A DNA stretch of 64,000 nt from UBA721 sp002705165 (GTDB lineage: Bacteria; Planctomycetota; Planctomycetia; Pirellulales; Pirellulaceae), in assembly GCA_045565995.1 (NCBI GenBank), contig JBJLEF010000002.1, positions 1 to 64,000 of the forward strand, written 5' to 3'. Position 1 is the first letter of the stretch. Every line of letters begins with the position of its first letter. The notes under the pieces are model-generated. The model had not been told where the DNA came from and did not search any database. It saw nothing but the letters and a program-made list of their open reading frames with translations. The translations under genes were made by a program, and so were the position numbers. Shown in pieces: positions 53,924 to 63,258 of the stretch.

Positions 53924-55279
53924 CTAGAACAGCTCTGAAATTACAGAGCCGGAATTCAGCCGAAGTGGTCGATCGAATCGATCCCGAATCTCACTACCAG
54001 GGTCAATCCCAAGAACCGAATAGACAGTCGCACCGAAATCTTCCGGTGAAAACGGATTCTTAACTGGATAACCGCCATGTGGATCGGACTCGCCAATCAC
54101 CCGACCGCCTTGAACACCGCCTCCGGCAAACAAGGCACTGAAGCAGGGGCCCCAATGGTCGCGTCCGGCCTTCGGGTTTATTTTTGGAGTTCTACCAAAC
54201 TCACCGATCAGCACGACGAAGGTTTCTTCCAGCATTCCACGTTCTTCCAAATCTTGAAGCAGAGCAGCCAGCCCTTTATCAACCGGAGGAAGCAGGCGAT
54301 CCTTAAGCGTCGGGAAAATATTGCCGTGATTATCCCAATTTTGAGCGTTCCCAATATTAACCTGCACAACAGGTACACCTACCTCCACGAGTCTTCGGGC
54401 TAACAGCAGGGATTGCCCGGTTGTATGGCGACCATAGCGTTCCCGAATTTCCTCAGATTCCTGTTGCACCTGAAAAGCATTCGCCAGTCTTCGACTGGTA
54501 AGAATGTTATAAGCTTCCTGCTGCTCGCTCTTCATTCGGTTGCCGACAACGGTCCGTTCCAGTCGGACCTGCTGCTTATTAAGATCAGTCAACAACGACT
54601 GACGATCCGTAACACGCTGTATATCTAATCCGGCGGCAAGAGTCAGACTATCAACCTTAAAGTCATCTTTATTCGGGTCAGCCGTAATCTGCCAGGGATC
54701 ATGTTTGGCGCCTAACAGTCCGGCATATTGCCCCGGCCACAATAGTGGCGGTTGCTGCATATAAGTTGGCAAGTTCACGCCATTTGGAATCCCATCGTTC
54801 CGGGGATTAAAGTAATCATAGGCTCCGGAATAATTTGGCCAGTCGGTTCGAGAAGCGATCTTGTCAAAAAACGCTCCTGGCTGAACCTGACCAGTCAACA
54901 CATGATGGGTCGACATTAGGTGATTATTATCTTTATGAGTAAAGCTTCGAACCACAGAAAATTTATCTGCAATTTTCGTTAGTTCCGGCATGTGCTCACA
55001 CATTTGATAGCCAGGAATCTTCGTTTGAATAGGATTAAACTGCCCTCGAATTTCTGCGGGCGCATCGGGCTTCATATCCAAAGTGTCATGGTGACTCATC
55101 GCTCCGGTTGTCCAGACAAGAATCATCTTCTTACCACTTGCCTGGCGCAGCGCTCCGGACTCAGAATCTGCTGCCGCAGCGCGTTGTTTTAGCAGAGAGG
55201 TTAATCCCAGACCAAGTGCCCCGGAATATCCTACCTGCAACACTTCGCGACGTGTCAAACCTTTTGTATGCGTATGCAT
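53924..55279 (-). CDS. DUF1501 protein, minus strand
   Basis: 451 residues. LTRREVLQV (Arg10-Arg11) is the twin-arginine signal. It has LVWTTGAMSHHDTLDMKPDAP, EIRGQFNPI, NIGNAQNWDNHGN and IGEFGRTPKINPKAGRDHWGP. It converges on the insertion-bearing DUF1501 gene and diverges from the sialidase-like gene. There is no PSD1 partner directly beside it. Confidence 0.93.
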   Translation of the reverse strand: MHTHTKGLTRREVLQVGYSGALGLGLTSLLKQRAAAADSESGALRQASGKKMILVWTTGAMSHHDTLDMKPDAPAEIRGQFNPIQTKIPGYQMCEHMPELTKIADKFSVVRSFTHKDNNHLMSTHHVLTGQVQPGAFFDKIASRTDWPNYSGAYDYFNPRNDGIPNGVNLPTYMQQPPLLWPGQYAGLLGAKHDPWQITADPNKDDFKVDSLTLAAGLDIQRVTDRQSLLTDLNKQQVRLERTVVGNRMKSEQQEAYNILTSRRLANAFQVQQESEEIRERYGRHTTGQSLLLARRLVEVGVPVVQVNIGNAQNWDNHGNIFPTLKDRLLPPVDKGLAALLQDLEERGMLEETFVVLIGEFGRTPKINPKAGRDHWGPCFSALFAGGGVQGGRVIGESDPHGGYPVKNPFSPEDFGATVYSVLGIDPGSEIRDRFDRPLRLNSGSVISELF

Positions 55280-55361
55280 CTTACTTCTGCTCTGTAATTC
55301 CTGTCGTTACTCCAGCTTTTTATTATATCGACAATCATCAATCGGTTCCTACGGTAATACC

Positions 55362-55390
55362 CTGAAAATAGTTTCTCAAAGCTATATACT
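55362..55390 (+). promoter_or_regulatory. Promoter of the sialidase-like gene
   Basis: CTGAAA (55362-55367) and TATACT (55385-55390) are separated by 17 bases. The resulting leader would be about 46 bases with no strong Shine-Dalgarno sequence. Confidence 0.35.
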
Positions 55391-55443
55391 GGAGGGACAA
55401 AAAGACCAACAACAAGGCATCTTTAAATAGGGTCAACGCCTCC

Positions 55444-56610
55444 ATGAAACTTCTCCTTACTGTCTTTAACACCATAACCTTACTGATTTTGCTCACCACT
55501 CTTGGTACGGCCCAAGACGAATTGGAGGGGAAAATCGACTCTCACTTGGGCGATGCCAAATTAGAGTTACAACAAATTTTTGCGGGTGAGCGATTTCCAA
55601 ACGTTGTCGTCACACCGAAAGGAACCATTGTGGCAACCTGGGGGACTAGCTCTCTCAAAACACGTCGCAGTTTGGATGGTGGTAAGACATGGAGCGACAT
55701 CGTTGAAATTCAGAGGCCTGGTTTTCAAAGTGGCGGCTTAACGGTTAACGATAAGACTGGGCAAGTCATTGTGTTCACGGAGGAGCATCACCCTCCAGCC
55801 AAGATCAGCGTTTATGTAAGTAACGACGATGGTGCTGCGTTCCAGCCTCTCAAGGTCAGTTTTGGCAAAGACAGTCTTGGCAATGGCCCTGACTTACACA
55901 TGAATGACAACGGGATCACGCTTCGGCACAGCAAGTATGCAGGTCGACTGATCCGACCGTCCCGATGCTACGCCGGTAAGAACGATCGCAGCTTATGGCC
56001 TAAACATTACACCAACGCTATCTATAGCGACGATGGCGGAAAGACATGGGAAGTCAGCGAACCTTTCCCTGGATTTGGTTTTGGAGAAGCATGTATTGTC
56101 GAGCTTTCAGATGGCACTCTCTATTATAATTCAAGACGTCATTGGGCTCCCGAGGGAGCCAGTCCGCTGCGACGGTGGAGCGCCACTAGTAAAGACGGTG
56201 GCAAGACATGGGGCGACGTTCAGTTTGTCAAAGTACTTCCTGACGGCCCTCAAAATACTAACTACGGTTGTATGGGCGGTCTCACCCGACTACCCGTAAA
56301 GGACCGAGACATTCTAATTTATAGCAATTGCGACAGTGACAGTGGTCGTAATCGTGGCACGGTATGGGCGAGTTTCGATGGAGGCAACACTTGGCCAGTC
56401 AAACGTCGAGTCTTCGACGGTTCGTTTGCCTATTCGGCAATGACTGCAGGGCGTCCCGGCACAGTGACCGAAGGAAGTATTTACCTTAATTTCGAAGGTG
56501 GCCCGGAGGGCGGCTCCACGCTGGCAACACTTAACCTTGCCTGGATTCTCGGTGGAGAAAAAACCGGCGACGGTGAAATCCCTCCTTTGCTTACGGCGGC
56601 TACCAAATAG
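55444..56610 (+). CDS. Sialidase-like (Asp-box) secreted beta-propeller
   Basis: 388 residues with a signal peptide (to GTAQ, about residue 23). Four Asp-box motifs are visible: SLDGGKTW near residue 75, SDDGGKTW near 196, SKDGGKTW near 249 and SFDGGNTW near 310, giving the six-bladed sialidase fold. LIRPSRCY could supply one arginine of the substrate triad, and the N-terminal FPNVVVTPKG replaces the usual FRIP. Exo-sialidase or another glycosidase/hydrolase on acidic glycans is plausible; substrate unproven. Confidence 0.85.
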   Translation: MKLLLTVFNTITLLILLTTLGTAQDELEGKIDSHLGDAKLELQQIFAGERFPNVVVTPKGTIVATWGTSSLKTRRSLDGGKTWSDIVEIQRPGFQSGGLTVNDKTGQVIVFTEEHHPPAKISVYVSNDDGAAFQPLKVSFGKDSLGNGPDLHMNDNGITLRHSKYAGRLIRPSRCYAGKNDRSLWPKHYTNAIYSDDGGKTWEVSEPFPGFGFGEACIVELSDGTLYYNSRRHWAPEGASPLRRWSATSKDGGKTWGDVQFVKVLPDGPQNTNYGCMGGLTRLPVKDRDILIYSNCDSDSGRNRGTVWASFDGGNTWPVKRRVFDGSFAYSAMTAGRPGTVTEGSIYLNFEGGPEGGSTLATLNLAWILGGEKTGDGEIPPLLTAATK

Positions 56611-56641
56611 CCTCTAACTAAAAACACGTGCTCGTAAACCG

Positions 56642-56657
56642 CCCGAGCGTATTCGGG
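56642..56657 (+). terminator. Candidate terminator after the sialidase-like gene
   Basis: CCCGA (56642-56646) and TCGGG (56653-56657) with a six-base loop form a GC-rich stem, followed by ATTTAAT. It lies 32 bases after the stop and in the space between convergent genes. Confidence 0.3.
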
Positions 56658-56775
56658 ATTTAATCGTGCCATAAGTTCTTGCGCAAGCAGGCAGTTCCAT
56701 ACGGGGCAACCAGACTGTTTTGTCATCCCAGTCATAGCTCTTCAGGCACAGCGTTACAAAATCACTGATTAAATT

Positions 56776-57639
56776 TCACTTGGCTTCTACCGATTTAGGT
56801 CCAAATGATTTTAGATCCGGGGCCGCACTTTCCACCCCCTCTTTTGGAATCGGAATGCCGGCTGTCCACACAACCCCGTTAAGCACCAAAGTTCGCAGGT
56901 CATCATGGGCCCAATTCTTATAATAGTGGGGCATTACAATTCCAAATCCGCGTCCCTTATCTGCGCGTTGGACACACCAGGCAACGGCTTCTCTTTTAGG
57001 GGATTCTGGTGGCTGCAATGACGTGGCAAGGATCGTCACATTGGGGGCTGGCTTATTTCCATGAGGCCCAAAATAGTTATTTCCGTATGGTTCATCTCGT
57101 ATCACAAATTCCTGCCACCCTCGAAGGATTGGATGTTCCGTTTTACCTGGAGTGATTTTCGCCTTATCAAACACCCGCGCATAGGAAACGTGATGAATGC
57201 TACCGGGATTCGCAAAATAGCCGCCCATCCACCCCAAAAGAGGATGCTCACCAGTCGCGCTGACATCTTCTTTCTTTAGTCCTGTAGCGTAATGAATGCA
57301 TACAATGCCACACCCCCGATTCATCATCTTGTGCAGATCTGCCAGGTTTCGAGCCGCCTCTTCAAAGCGGTTAGGAGGAAAGGTGTCACCCAGAAACACG
57401 ATAGTGCCGGCTTTATCCTGCTGCAGCTTTGAAGGCCACTTATCAACCACCTCGGCCGTATGCCCCGAGGGGTCCTGGAGATTTTCAATGCCATGTGCAA
57501 GTAACCGAGCTCCGGCAATAGGCTCATGGGAACCTGGGCCGTGACTATCCGGCCCGACCACAATCAATACGTGTTTAGCAACACAAGCGTTACCAACCAA
57601 CAGCGTGAAAAGCATCACCAAAGCGAGTTTTATTTTCAT
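56776..57639 (-). CDS. Secreted ThuA-like domain protein
   Basis: 287 residues with a signal peptide (to about CVAKH). It matches ThuA-like (trehalose-utilisation type) class-I glutamine-amidotransferase-like folds: HVLIVVGPDSHGPGSHE, TIVFLGDTFPP, GIVCIHYATG, GEHPLLGWMGG, HPILRG and FGIVMPHYYKNWAHDDLR. Planctomycetes hold many exported members with unknown substrates, often near sugar oxidation genes. It converges on the sialidase-like gene. Confidence 0.87.
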   Translation of the reverse strand: MKIKLALVMLFTLLVGNACVAKHVLIVVGPDSHGPGSHEPIAGARLLAHGIENLQDPSGHTAEVVDKWPSKLQQDKAGTIVFLGDTFPPNRFEEAARNLADLHKMMNRGCGIVCIHYATGLKKEDVSATGEHPLLGWMGGYFANPGSIHHVSYARVFDKAKITPGKTEHPILRGWQEFVIRDEPYGNNYFGPHGNKPAPNVTILATSLQPPESPKREAVAWCVQRADKGRGFGIVMPHYYKNWAHDDLRTLVLNGVVWTAGIPIPKEGVESAAPDLKSFGPKSVEAK

Positions 57640-57746
57640 AGCTACTCTCAGATCTCAAGCACTTCTTCGTTCAATCCCCAGCAATTCTAAAACACTAGCG
57701 TGAGTCAGGCCACTCAAAAGACCGGCGTGCACGAAAACGAAAAACG

Positions 57747-59138
57747 TTACCCGATCAATTGAGGAATGGGTGAGCCATCAACGATCAGAGATTCGACTTC
57801 CTTAGGAATCCCTGTCTGGACTCTCAACTCACCTACATCAAAGAGATAATGCATAATCGTTGCCAGCACGTTGGAACTGGAGATCGGATCTGAAGCAGGC
57901 TCTCCGCCCTGTTTGTCGGACTGACCAATCACTTGCCCCATTGGAAGCCCACCACCGACAAACACGATTGGGCAGAGGTTACCCCAATGATCGCGCCCTC
58001 CATTCTTATTAATCCGGGGCGTGCGACCAAATTCTCCGGTGATAACCAGTAAGATCTTATCCTGCAGACCTCGTTGATGAACATCTTCAATAAACGCCGA
58101 TACAGCGCGGTCAACAGCAGGTGTCAGGGTATTAAGCCCGTCCACCATCGTAAATTCTTTTCCACCACCGTGCATATCCCAGCCACCACAACAAACCGTT
58201 ACAAAACCGCAGCCGGCTTCGCAGAGACGGCGAGCCATCAACATTTGTTTACCCAAAGCAATCGGTGTAAATTGCTTTGCATATTCATTTCGAGCCATCA
58301 CCTCCGGTTTGGAAGCAAAAGTAGCTGTGTCATAACGGGCCAGTAAATCGGGGTCTTCCTGCTGCAGGTCAAATGCTTTTGAAACGCCCTTCATTAATAC
58401 ATCGAACGCCTGCTGCTGAAACTTATCAGCACTTTTCAGTAGACCACCTTGATCCGCCCGGCGTTGGAGGCTATCAAGTTCGCTCAGTAAACCACGTCGA
58501 TCGTCTAGACGAGTCGGATCCAAAGAGAGTTCCATGTTATCGACAAGTTCACCACCGCCACCAAGATTAAAGGGCTTATAACTAGCAGGCAGTGTACCCG
58601 TTTGCGAAACACGATCGACAGAGGCATAAACGCCCTTGTAATCCTCACCAACACCTTGCGCTGTAACGACCATATTCCTGGGCATACCCGTTGACGGATT
58701 AGTAAGTCCTCCCGCTCGCGTGTAAACCGATCCCATCTGTGCTCCGGTGGAATTCCCACCGGCCATCACGTGATAGGCGGCTGGACCATGACTGGAGATG
58801 CCATGACGATACGAACGCACCACGGTCATCCGGTGTGCATGCTTCGCGATTTGAGGAAACTGAGCGCCAAAGAACACCCCTGGAAGCGATGTGGGAATTT
58901 GCCCGAAAATCGAGCGGATTTCTGACGGAGCTTCCATTTTCGGATCAAAGGTTTCAAACTGCGTCGGCCCCCCCTGAAGATTGAGAACGACAATACTTCT
59001 GTCTTTGACGTATTCTGACTGACTGGCGGACGCTTTGGTTGCCAACAAATTTGACAGCGACAATCCGGCGATTCCCGCCGTTCCGACCTGTATGAGGCCT
59101 CGACGATTCAATTTGGTTCGAGAATTGATATTCAACAT
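57747..59138 (-). CDS. DUF1501 protein, minus strand, diverging from DUF1552
   Basis: 463 residues. LNRRGLIQV (Arg12-Arg13) is the twin-arginine signal. It has VVLNLQGGPTQFETFDPKMEAP, EIRSIFGQIPTS, CGGWDMHGGGKEF and ITGEFGRTPRINKNGGRDHWG. It is similar to the typical neighbours and lies 107 bases downstream (in sense) of nothing but its own start; its upstream region (59139-59236) is shared with the DUF1552 gene. Confidence 0.93.
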   Translation of the reverse strand: MLNINSRTKLNRRGLIQVGTAGIAGLSLSNLLATKASASQSEYVKDRSIVVLNLQGGPTQFETFDPKMEAPSEIRSIFGQIPTSLPGVFFGAQFPQIAKHAHRMTVVRSYRHGISSHGPAAYHVMAGGNSTGAQMGSVYTRAGGLTNPSTGMPRNMVVTAQGVGEDYKGVYASVDRVSQTGTLPASYKPFNLGGGGELVDNMELSLDPTRLDDRRGLLSELDSLQRRADQGGLLKSADKFQQQAFDVLMKGVSKAFDLQQEDPDLLARYDTATFASKPEVMARNEYAKQFTPIALGKQMLMARRLCEAGCGFVTVCCGGWDMHGGGKEFTMVDGLNTLTPAVDRAVSAFIEDVHQRGLQDKILLVITGEFGRTPRINKNGGRDHWGNLCPIVFVGGGLPMGQVIGQSDKQGGEPASDPISSSNVLATIMHYLFDVGELRVQTGIPKEVESLIVDGSPIPQLIG

Positions 59139-59236
59139 CAGCTCATTCTTCGGATAGACGTAGTCTCAGTTTTTACCGATAATAGACTCCTATATATATT
59201 ATCACCAAACCGGCCCTAAATTCTATAACAATTGTG

Positions 59237-60490
59237 ATGCCAAACAATCGTAAGTCACGTCGTAACTTCCTTCAGGCTGCCGGGGTCTCGCTCGCGTTGC
59301 CCATGCTTGAATCCACGCAAACCGGAGCGAAAGAAACAAAGACCCCCGTCGCACAACGCCTCGTCTGCGTCGGTACCTATCTGGGCTTCCACCAACAGTC
59401 TTTCTTTCCTGCCAAAAGCGGACCTGATTACAAAGCCAGTGAACTCCTCGAACCCATCAATCACCTGCGGAATGACTTTACCGTTTTCTCAGGTCTCGAC
59501 CACCGAGCAGGTAACGGTCACGGAAACTGGAGTACCTTTCTAGCCGGGCAAAAAAACAGCCAAATCACTCTGGATCAAATCGCTGCTCCTCGCATCTGTC
59601 AAAGCTCTCGCTTCGAATCGCTACAAATTAGTGCTGGCAAAGTCAGTCGACCAATGAACTTTACGAAGACCGGGATTGCTTTACCAATGATCGAGCGCCC
59701 CAGTGTTTTGTACAAGAAGCTGTTTTCATCACCAGATGACCGACAGCGACTTGATTACCTGCTGGATTCCGGACAAAGTGCACTCGACAGTGTAAGAGAA
59801 CAAGCCCAGCGACTAAAACGTAGCGTCAGCAAGCAGGATCAGCAGAAACTTGAAGAGTATTTCAGTGCCCTCCGCGATGTCGAGCAACGTGTGAGCAAGC
59901 AACGAGAAAACCTCGCGTCTCCTGTAGCCACGGTAGATTACGAATTGCCTGAGTATGACCCTATTGCACCGACCTTGATGCTGGAATGTGAAAATGTCAT
60001 GTACGACCTTATGGCATTAGCTCTGCAAACAGATTCCTCTCGCGTGATCACCATGAACATTGGTGGTTTAGGCCAGGTCTTTACACTAGATGGGAAGACT
60101 CTGCGAGCCGGCTATCATGCCCTTAGCCACCATGGAAATGATGGAGATAAAATCCGGGATCTGGTCCGCGTGGAGTTAGAACACATTCGTTCATTCTCTA
60201 GGTTCTTAGAGCAGTTACAGCAAAAAACTGATGCTAACAACCAACCGTTACTTGATTCCACCTTAGTGCTACTGGGAACGGGTATGGGAGATTCAAGTCG
60301 CCACTCAAATCGCAACTTACCAACATTGGTTGCAGGTGGAGGACTCAAACACGGTCAGCACCTGGCCTTTGATCCTAAAGACGATTCGGCTTTACTAGGT
60401 GACCTCTACATCACCATCCTGCAACAACTAGGCGTCGAAGAAACTACCTTTTCAAATGCCAGCCACAATTTAAATCACCATTTGCTATAG
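59237..60490 (+). CDS. DUF1552 protein with Tat signal
   Basis: 417 residues from the ATG at 59237 (GTG at 59234 is adjacent). KSRRNFLQAAG (Arg8-Arg9) is the twin-arginine signal. DUF1552 features are LGFHQQSFFPAKSGPDY, FSGLDHR, a coiled region around residues 190-230 (AQRLKRSVSKQDQQKLEEYF), LLGTGMGDSSRHSNRNLP and LVAGGG. It precedes a DUF1592-type cytochrome gene after 30 bases, the reverse of the order at 26597-29972, so the two gene types travel as a pair irrespective of order. Confidence 0.92.
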   Translation: MPNNRKSRRNFLQAAGVSLALPMLESTQTGAKETKTPVAQRLVCVGTYLGFHQQSFFPAKSGPDYKASELLEPINHLRNDFTVFSGLDHRAGNGHGNWSTFLAGQKNSQITLDQIAAPRICQSSRFESLQISAGKVSRPMNFTKTGIALPMIERPSVLYKKLFSSPDDRQRLDYLLDSGQSALDSVREQAQRLKRSVSKQDQQKLEEYFSALRDVEQRVSKQRENLASPVATVDYELPEYDPIAPTLMLECENVMYDLMALALQTDSSRVITMNIGGLGQVFTLDGKTLRAGYHALSHHGNDGDKIRDLVRVELEHIRSFSRFLEQLQQKTDANNQPLLDSTLVLLGTGMGDSSRHSNRNLPTLVAGGGLKHGQHLAFDPKDDSALLGDLYITILQQLGVEETTFSNASHNLNHHLL

Positions 60491-60520
60491 GCCTGACTAA
60501 CAACAGATTCGATTAGCGTC

Positions 60521-63157
60521 ATGCGTTACTATCCATTCGCCATCTTACTATTTGCCATCAGTTCATTTCTCGACTCAACGTTGTTGGCAAATGATGAACC
60601 ATCCGTGGAAATACCACGCCGGTTCTTTCACACCTACTGCCTGGCTTGCCATACTGGCTCCGATGCTGCAAACGGACTTGCCTTTGACGACATTGATCAG
60701 TTGGCGGTAGAAGCCGAATTGGGGCTCGCTGATTCCAAGCGACTCCAACGAGCGTTGAAAGTCATCCGCAGTGGCCAGATGCCGCCCAAAGATGTTGACC
60801 AACCGACCACCGCTCAACGCCAAATTGCCAGTCAGCAATTACATTCCGGTTTAATTGCCAAAACGGGATTCGGCGGCACTTTATTGCGTCGTCTTAGTCG
60901 TGCGGAATACACTTCGTCGATCCGTTCTCTTTTCGGCTTCGACTATCAATTACCGAATAGCTTTCCTGAAGATCGCGTGGAGCATGGGTTTGACAATTCT
61001 GCGCGGGGATTAGTCGTATCCGCCCCCCTGATGGAGGCCTACTTCAACAGTGCCATTGAAATTGCAGACAGACTTATTCCGCCAACGGCAAAATTGCCAG
61101 TCAGAACCGTCACCAAATTGGCTGCCGAAGATTTAGTCATCAGTTACTCTTCCGGCGCAATCATTGATGACACGATGCGGTTGGCATTTGACTGGAATGT
61201 TCTATTTCGGAGTACCACCTGGCCGGAAAAGTGGGAGGCTCGGCAGGCGGGCACTTATCGCATTCGAGTTAGTGCCTCACAGCTACTTTCTCAAAACAAA
61301 GCCTTCGGCTCTTTCCAAGGGCCGATGAAGTTGGAAGTTCGCGCCAGAAGCCTCAATGGAAAAGATAGCGAACCGGTACTCAATCAACGTTTACTGACAA
61401 CTTTTGACGTCAGCAAAGACGAGCCACAAGATTTTGAATTCATCGCCGAACTCTACCCTCAGGAAACGCCAGTTTTTTACTTCGCTAACGGACCGGTCTC
61501 CGGAGATAAAAAAACGTTGGAAGCACTTACTATCCGGATGTTCAAAGCAGATCCCCGACTTTATGCAGGCTGGAAACACGCACCTCAAACCAATGGCGGA
61601 CGAGGGGGACTGGGTTGGTCCCGTGTGAAGGCAATACGAGACAGTGATACATTAGATCTTACAGCCGTCGACACGTCAGATGCTGCAATTACAAAGTTAG
61701 CAAAGACACTATCCAGCAACCCTGGGAACTATGGTGAAACCATGGTATTCCAGTTCTATGAGGAAGGGCCGGCCTTAAAATTACACAACGTGATCATCGA
61801 AGGGCCTCTGAAAGTCATTCAGACTCCTGAACAAATTTCCCAACAGACACGAACAAAAGAGTTTCTTGGGAAACTCGCAGAACCTGATGCTATTGATAAG
61901 GCGAGCTTAAATAAAGATCTGGAAGAATTCTTCCAGCGGTATTTATCCGAGCTATTCCGCCGGCCAGCAACCGAGCAGGACGTGCTGCACCTTAAAAATA
62001 TAAGCTCACAGGAAATTAAGGAAAGCGGCAGTGTCCTCAAAGGTATTCACTTAGCGGTTCGGACATCCCTCATGTCCCCCCAATTCTTATACCGTGGTCA
62101 CCAACCAGGGGAACTGGATCCTTATGATCTGGCGACTCGTCTGGCATTCTTCCTAACGAATTCGCCTCCGGACGTCGAGTTGATCCGTTTCGCAGCCGAG
62201 GGGAAACTCAAGGAACCTGACCTATTGACGGCTCAGGCTAAACGACTGCTTACAAGCACCGACTCAGACCAATTCGTTTCGCTGTTTGTCGGCCAATGGT
62301 TAGGTATTCAAAACCTGACTGATATCATGCCAGATGCACGACTCATCAGTGACTTTAAGGATTCAGATCACAAAGCAATGGTAACAGAATCGGAACGTTT
62401 TTTCCGACACATCCTCAATAACAATCTGCCTGTAGAAACCTTCATCTCTGCCGATTTCACATTCGCCAACGAGCGACTGGCCAATAAGATCTATGGTCTT
62501 CCTGCTGTCAAAGGCAACTTTAAACAAATCCAATTGCCTGATGATTCACCTTATGGTGGAGTGCTTGGGCAAGCGAGCGTCATGATGGCAACCGCTAACG
62601 GAGTTGACACCTTACCTGTCACGCGTGGCATTTGGGTATTAGAGAACATCCTTGGCGACGCTCCCCCTGAGCCACCAGACGATGTGCCAGCCATTACTCC
62701 CGATACGGCCAATGCGAAAACCATTCGGGAAGTGCTTGCTGCCCATCGAGCAGACTCCGCATGTGCCTCATGCCACCGTAGCATCGACCCCATTGGTTTT
62801 GTGCTTGAGAACTTCGATCCCGTTGGGCGTTATCGGAGCCACTATTCCATCTTGACCCAAGACAAAGAAGGAAAACCGGTTGTTGAGGAAGGTCAGTTGA
62901 TCGACCCCATCGGTACTTACAAGGATGGAACCAGATTTACGAACATTCATGACCTTAAACGGTATGTTTTGAACAACATCGACATGTTCTCACTTTGCCT
63001 GGCCAGGAAACTCACCGAATACGGGACGGGTCGGCAGCCGACCTATGCAGAAATCGCAGAACTCAACTTGCTTGTTGAAGAGAATCGCAAAGCAGGAAAC
63101 GGCTTTCAAAGTCTTCTGCTGGGTATCGTAAATTCCCGCGCTTTTAGAACAAAATAG
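60521..63157 (+). CDS. DUF1587/DUF1592/DUF1588/DUF1585 cytochrome-like protein with inserted beta domain
   Basis: 878 residues with a Sec signal (to about LLAND). C40-L-A-C-H44 is the N-terminal haem site; C748-A-S-C-H752 (CHRSIDPIGFVLENFDPVGRY) lies in DUF1588. DUF1587 (RLSRAEYTSSIRSLFGF) and DUF1592 (LATRLAFFLTNSPPD) are clear. Compared with the paralogue at 26597, about 200 extra residues lie at roughly 220-420 and include AGTYRIRVSASQL and KLEVRARSL, the look of a carbohydrate-binding beta sandwich. It ends RKAGNGFQSLLLGIVNSRAF. It is paired with the DUF1552 gene upstream. Confidence 0.92.
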   Translation: MRYYPFAILLFAISSFLDSTLLANDEPSVEIPRRFFHTYCLACHTGSDAANGLAFDDIDQLAVEAELGLADSKRLQRALKVIRSGQMPPKDVDQPTTAQRQIASQQLHSGLIAKTGFGGTLLRRLSRAEYTSSIRSLFGFDYQLPNSFPEDRVEHGFDNSARGLVVSAPLMEAYFNSAIEIADRLIPPTAKLPVRTVTKLAAEDLVISYSSGAIIDDTMRLAFDWNVLFRSTTWPEKWEARQAGTYRIRVSASQLLSQNKAFGSFQGPMKLEVRARSLNGKDSEPVLNQRLLTTFDVSKDEPQDFEFIAELYPQETPVFYFANGPVSGDKKTLEALTIRMFKADPRLYAGWKHAPQTNGGRGGLGWSRVKAIRDSDTLDLTAVDTSDAAITKLAKTLSSNPGNYGETMVFQFYEEGPALKLHNVIIEGPLKVIQTPEQISQQTRTKEFLGKLAEPDAIDKASLNKDLEEFFQRYLSELFRRPATEQDVLHLKNISSQEIKESGSVLKGIHLAVRTSLMSPQFLYRGHQPGELDPYDLATRLAFFLTNSPPDVELIRFAAEGKLKEPDLLTAQAKRLLTSTDSDQFVSLFVGQWLGIQNLTDIMPDARLISDFKDSDHKAMVTESERFFRHILNNNLPVETFISADFTFANERLANKIYGLPAVKGNFKQIQLPDDSPYGGVLGQASVMMATANGVDTLPVTRGIWVLENILGDAPPEPPDDVPAITPDTANAKTIREVLAAHRADSACASCHRSIDPIGFVLENFDPVGRYRSHYSILTQDKEGKPVVEEGQLIDPIGTYKDGTRFTNIHDLKRYVLNNIDMFSLCLARKLTEYGTGRQPTYAEIAELNLLVEENRKAGNGFQSLLLGIVNSRAFRTK

Positions 63158-63258
63158 TTCTACCTAGTCATGGACGGCGAATTCACTGTCCGGTAGGAGA
63201 ACCCAATGCTTTCTCCTATAATTATGACATCTCACCTTTATTCACTGGATATGCAACG

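Noticed and set aside
33236..59138. DUF1501 proteins as classical sulfatases
   Set aside because: They lack the C-x-P-S/T-R formylglycine site seen in the two true sulfatases, though the fold superfamily is related.
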